Positions 62,867-64,000 of a stretch of 64,000 bases of DNA are shown here, one piece after another (positions within the stretch are counted from its first letter, which is position 1; the number at the start of each line of letters is the position of its first letter). Source of the DNA: Vreelandella zhanjiangensis DSM 21076 (GTDB lineage: Bacteria; Pseudomonadota; Gammaproteobacteria; Pseudomonadales; Halomonadaceae); the NCBI RefSeq assembly GCF_000377665.1, contig NZ_KB898648.1:62001-126000 (forward strand). Reading direction: 5' to 3'. Position numbers and translations under genes: made by a program. A model generated the notes under the pieces. The model was not told where the DNA came from. It made no database searches and worked only from the letters and a program-made list of their open reading frames with translations.

Positions 62867-63865
62867 TTACTCAGCAATGGCTTCGCGGATGCGCGGCAGG
62901 TAATCGCCGAACTGCTCTCCATACTTCTCATAGACCGGCGCTACCGCTGCCTGGAAGGCTTCCAGATCAGGCGTTTCGTTGATTTCCATACCTGCTTCCT
63001 GAAGCGCAGCTAACTGCTCTGCTTCCATATCGGCATTCACCTGGCGTTCATGCTCAGCGGCTTCCTGGGCGGCTTCTTTCAGAACTACCTGGGCCTCTTC
63101 CGGCAGCTTGTTCCAGGCGGACATGCCCATCACAAAAATGGCCGGGGCATAGGTATGGCGCGAAAGCGTCATGTAGTTTTGCGTTTCGCCCAGATTGAAC
63201 GAGTACACCACGTTGACCGGGTTTTCCTGGCCATCGATAGTGCCCTGCTGCATGGCGGTCAGCGCTTCGGTCCAGGCCATGGGAATGGCGTTGGCGCCCA
63301 GCTCACGGAACGTATCGGTGTAAACGGGGTTTTCCATCACACGAATACGCAGGCCGTCCATATCGTCCGGCGTATTCACTGCGCGCTCGCTGTTGGTCAG
63401 GTTGCGAAAGCCGCGCTCGGCGTAGGCCAGGCCTTTCAGATTAACGTCGGAAAGCTTGTCTAAAAGCTCCTGACCGATCTCACCATCCAGTACCCCATAG
63501 GCCGCTTCGGGAGAAGGGAACAGGAACGGCAGTTCGAACACCGCCATCTCTTCGACAAAGTTGGCCACCGGGCCGTTGGTAATCAGGCCCATATCCACCG
63601 TGCCGATCTGCATGCCTTCAAGCAAGGTGCGCTCATCGCCCAGGGTCGCGTTGGGGAAAATCTCAATGCTTACCTTGCCGCCAGTGCGCTCTTCGACCAG
63701 CTCTTCAAATTTGGTGGAAGCGATATGAAAGCCATCCTGCTCGTTAACCACATGCGCCAGGCGCAGGGTTACCGGGTCCATATCGTCAAAATCGGCCGCG
63801 TTGGCAGTGGTGGCCAGCGCCAGAGAAATACCTAACGCCAGCGTGTTCAGCGTGAATGTTTTCAT
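62867..63865 (-). CDS. orphan TRAP substrate-binding protein DctP (paralogue of cluster 2)
   Basis: 332 residues from the ATG at 63865; a longer frame upstream has no homology. Signal peptide (LNTLALGISLALATTANAADF), then the same motifs as the protein at 60048: LRLAHVVNEQDGFHIASTKFEELV, EIFPNATLGDERTLLEGMQIGTVDMG, YAERGFRNLTNSERAVNTPDDMDGLRIRVME, GTIDGQENPVNVVYSFNL and the C-terminal EKYGEQFGDYLPRI. No permease genes follow: it is ended by a strong terminator. It may feed the cluster 2 permease with another ligand. Confidence 0.93.
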   Translation of the reverse strand: MKTFTLNTLALGISLALATTANAADFDDMDPVTLRLAHVVNEQDGFHIASTKFEELVEERTGGKVSIEIFPNATLGDERTLLEGMQIGTVDMGLITNGPVANFVEEMAVFELPFLFPSPEAAYGVLDGEIGQELLDKLSDVNLKGLAYAERGFRNLTNSERAVNTPDDMDGLRIRVMENPVYTDTFRELGANAIPMAWTEALTAMQQGTIDGQENPVNVVYSFNLGETQNYMTLSRHTYAPAIFVMGMSAWNKLPEEAQVVLKEAAQEAAEHERQVNADMEAEQLAALQEAGMEINETPDLEAFQAAVAPVYEKYGEQFGDYLPRIREAIAE

Positions 63866-64000
63866 TTTTATGAGTTCCCGATGTGTAAAAAGACGAAGTG
63901 CCCACAAATCATGCCCTACACCTGGGAAAACGGTCAATCGAGGCAAGCAGTAAAGCCGCTGCGCGGCTGGACACAGCGCGCCCGCACAGGTACGATACGC
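63866..64000 (-). promoter_or_regulatory. upstream region of orphan dctP (cut by window end)
   Basis: 135 bases up to the edge, no gene. GGGAAC lies ahead of the start as a weak ribosome site. Promoter elements cannot be assigned with confidence. Confidence 0.3.

Overview
The window reads as chromosomal DNA of a moderately GC-rich gammaproteobacterium. Gene content (BCCT and several TRAP transporters, DUF481 outer-membrane protein, urt/ure nitrogen genes, fdsGBACD-type formate dehydrogenase) and the general look of the proteins suggest Halomonadaceae. That placement is an inference; no rRNA or marker phylogeny is available here. No tRNA, rRNA, CRISPR array, insertion sequence or integrase is seen.

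Layout. 1-4.7 kb: end of a TrhA/hemolysin III gene, a glutathione S-transferase, DjlA, and a YdeP-type molybdopterin oxidoreductase followed by a small winged-helix-like gene. 4.65-9.2 kb: a sharply AT-rich two-gene insert (roughly 30% GC by eye) encoding a McrC-like PD-(D/E)XK nuclease and a McrB-like AAA+ NTPase with a long coiled coil. This is the best candidate here for a little-described defence system. 9.2-12.3 kb: xseB-ispA-dxs. 12.5-22.2 kb: serA, pirin, trhO, an enoyl-CoA hydratase, an IclR regulator, a YqaA-type membrane protein, an MscS-type channel, and a divergent pteridine reductase/HPPK pair. 22.2-23.1 kb: a solitary short flagellin behind a near-consensus sigma-28 promoter. 23.3-28.4 kb: a 2-oxoadipate dioxygenase/decarboxylase (HglS/YdcJ family), a LysR regulator, a BCCT carrier and a DUF481 protein.

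28.4-34.3 kb: a CitA/DcuS-type two-component system next to tctCBA (tricarboxylate import). 34.3-46.2 kb: a urea-nitrogen block. urtABCDE (urea ABC importer) and ureDABCEFG (urease plus nickel-insertion factors) each have a textbook -24/-12 sigma-54 promoter, consistent with NtrC nitrogen control. 46.5-53.8 kb: an fdsGBACD-type NAD-linked molybdenum formate dehydrogenase operon with a divergent ModE-like/periplasmic-binding-protein-like regulator. 53.9-58.2 kb: a lower-GC TRAP transporter with a divergent GlxA-type AraC regulator. 58.2-64 kb: a second TRAP transporter, a GlcD/D-2-hydroxyacid-type FAD dehydrogenase, and an orphan TRAP binding protein that is a close paralogue of the preceding one.

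Themes across genes. In three transport operons that begin with a binding-protein gene (tct, urt, first TRAP) a hairpin lies between the binding-protein and permease genes, a plausible way to make excess binding protein. In-frame short tandem repeats sit at the ends of trhO, urtC and ureE. Transporters and catabolic enzymes dominate, in keeping with an osmoadapted heterotroph scavenging organic acids, urea and formate.
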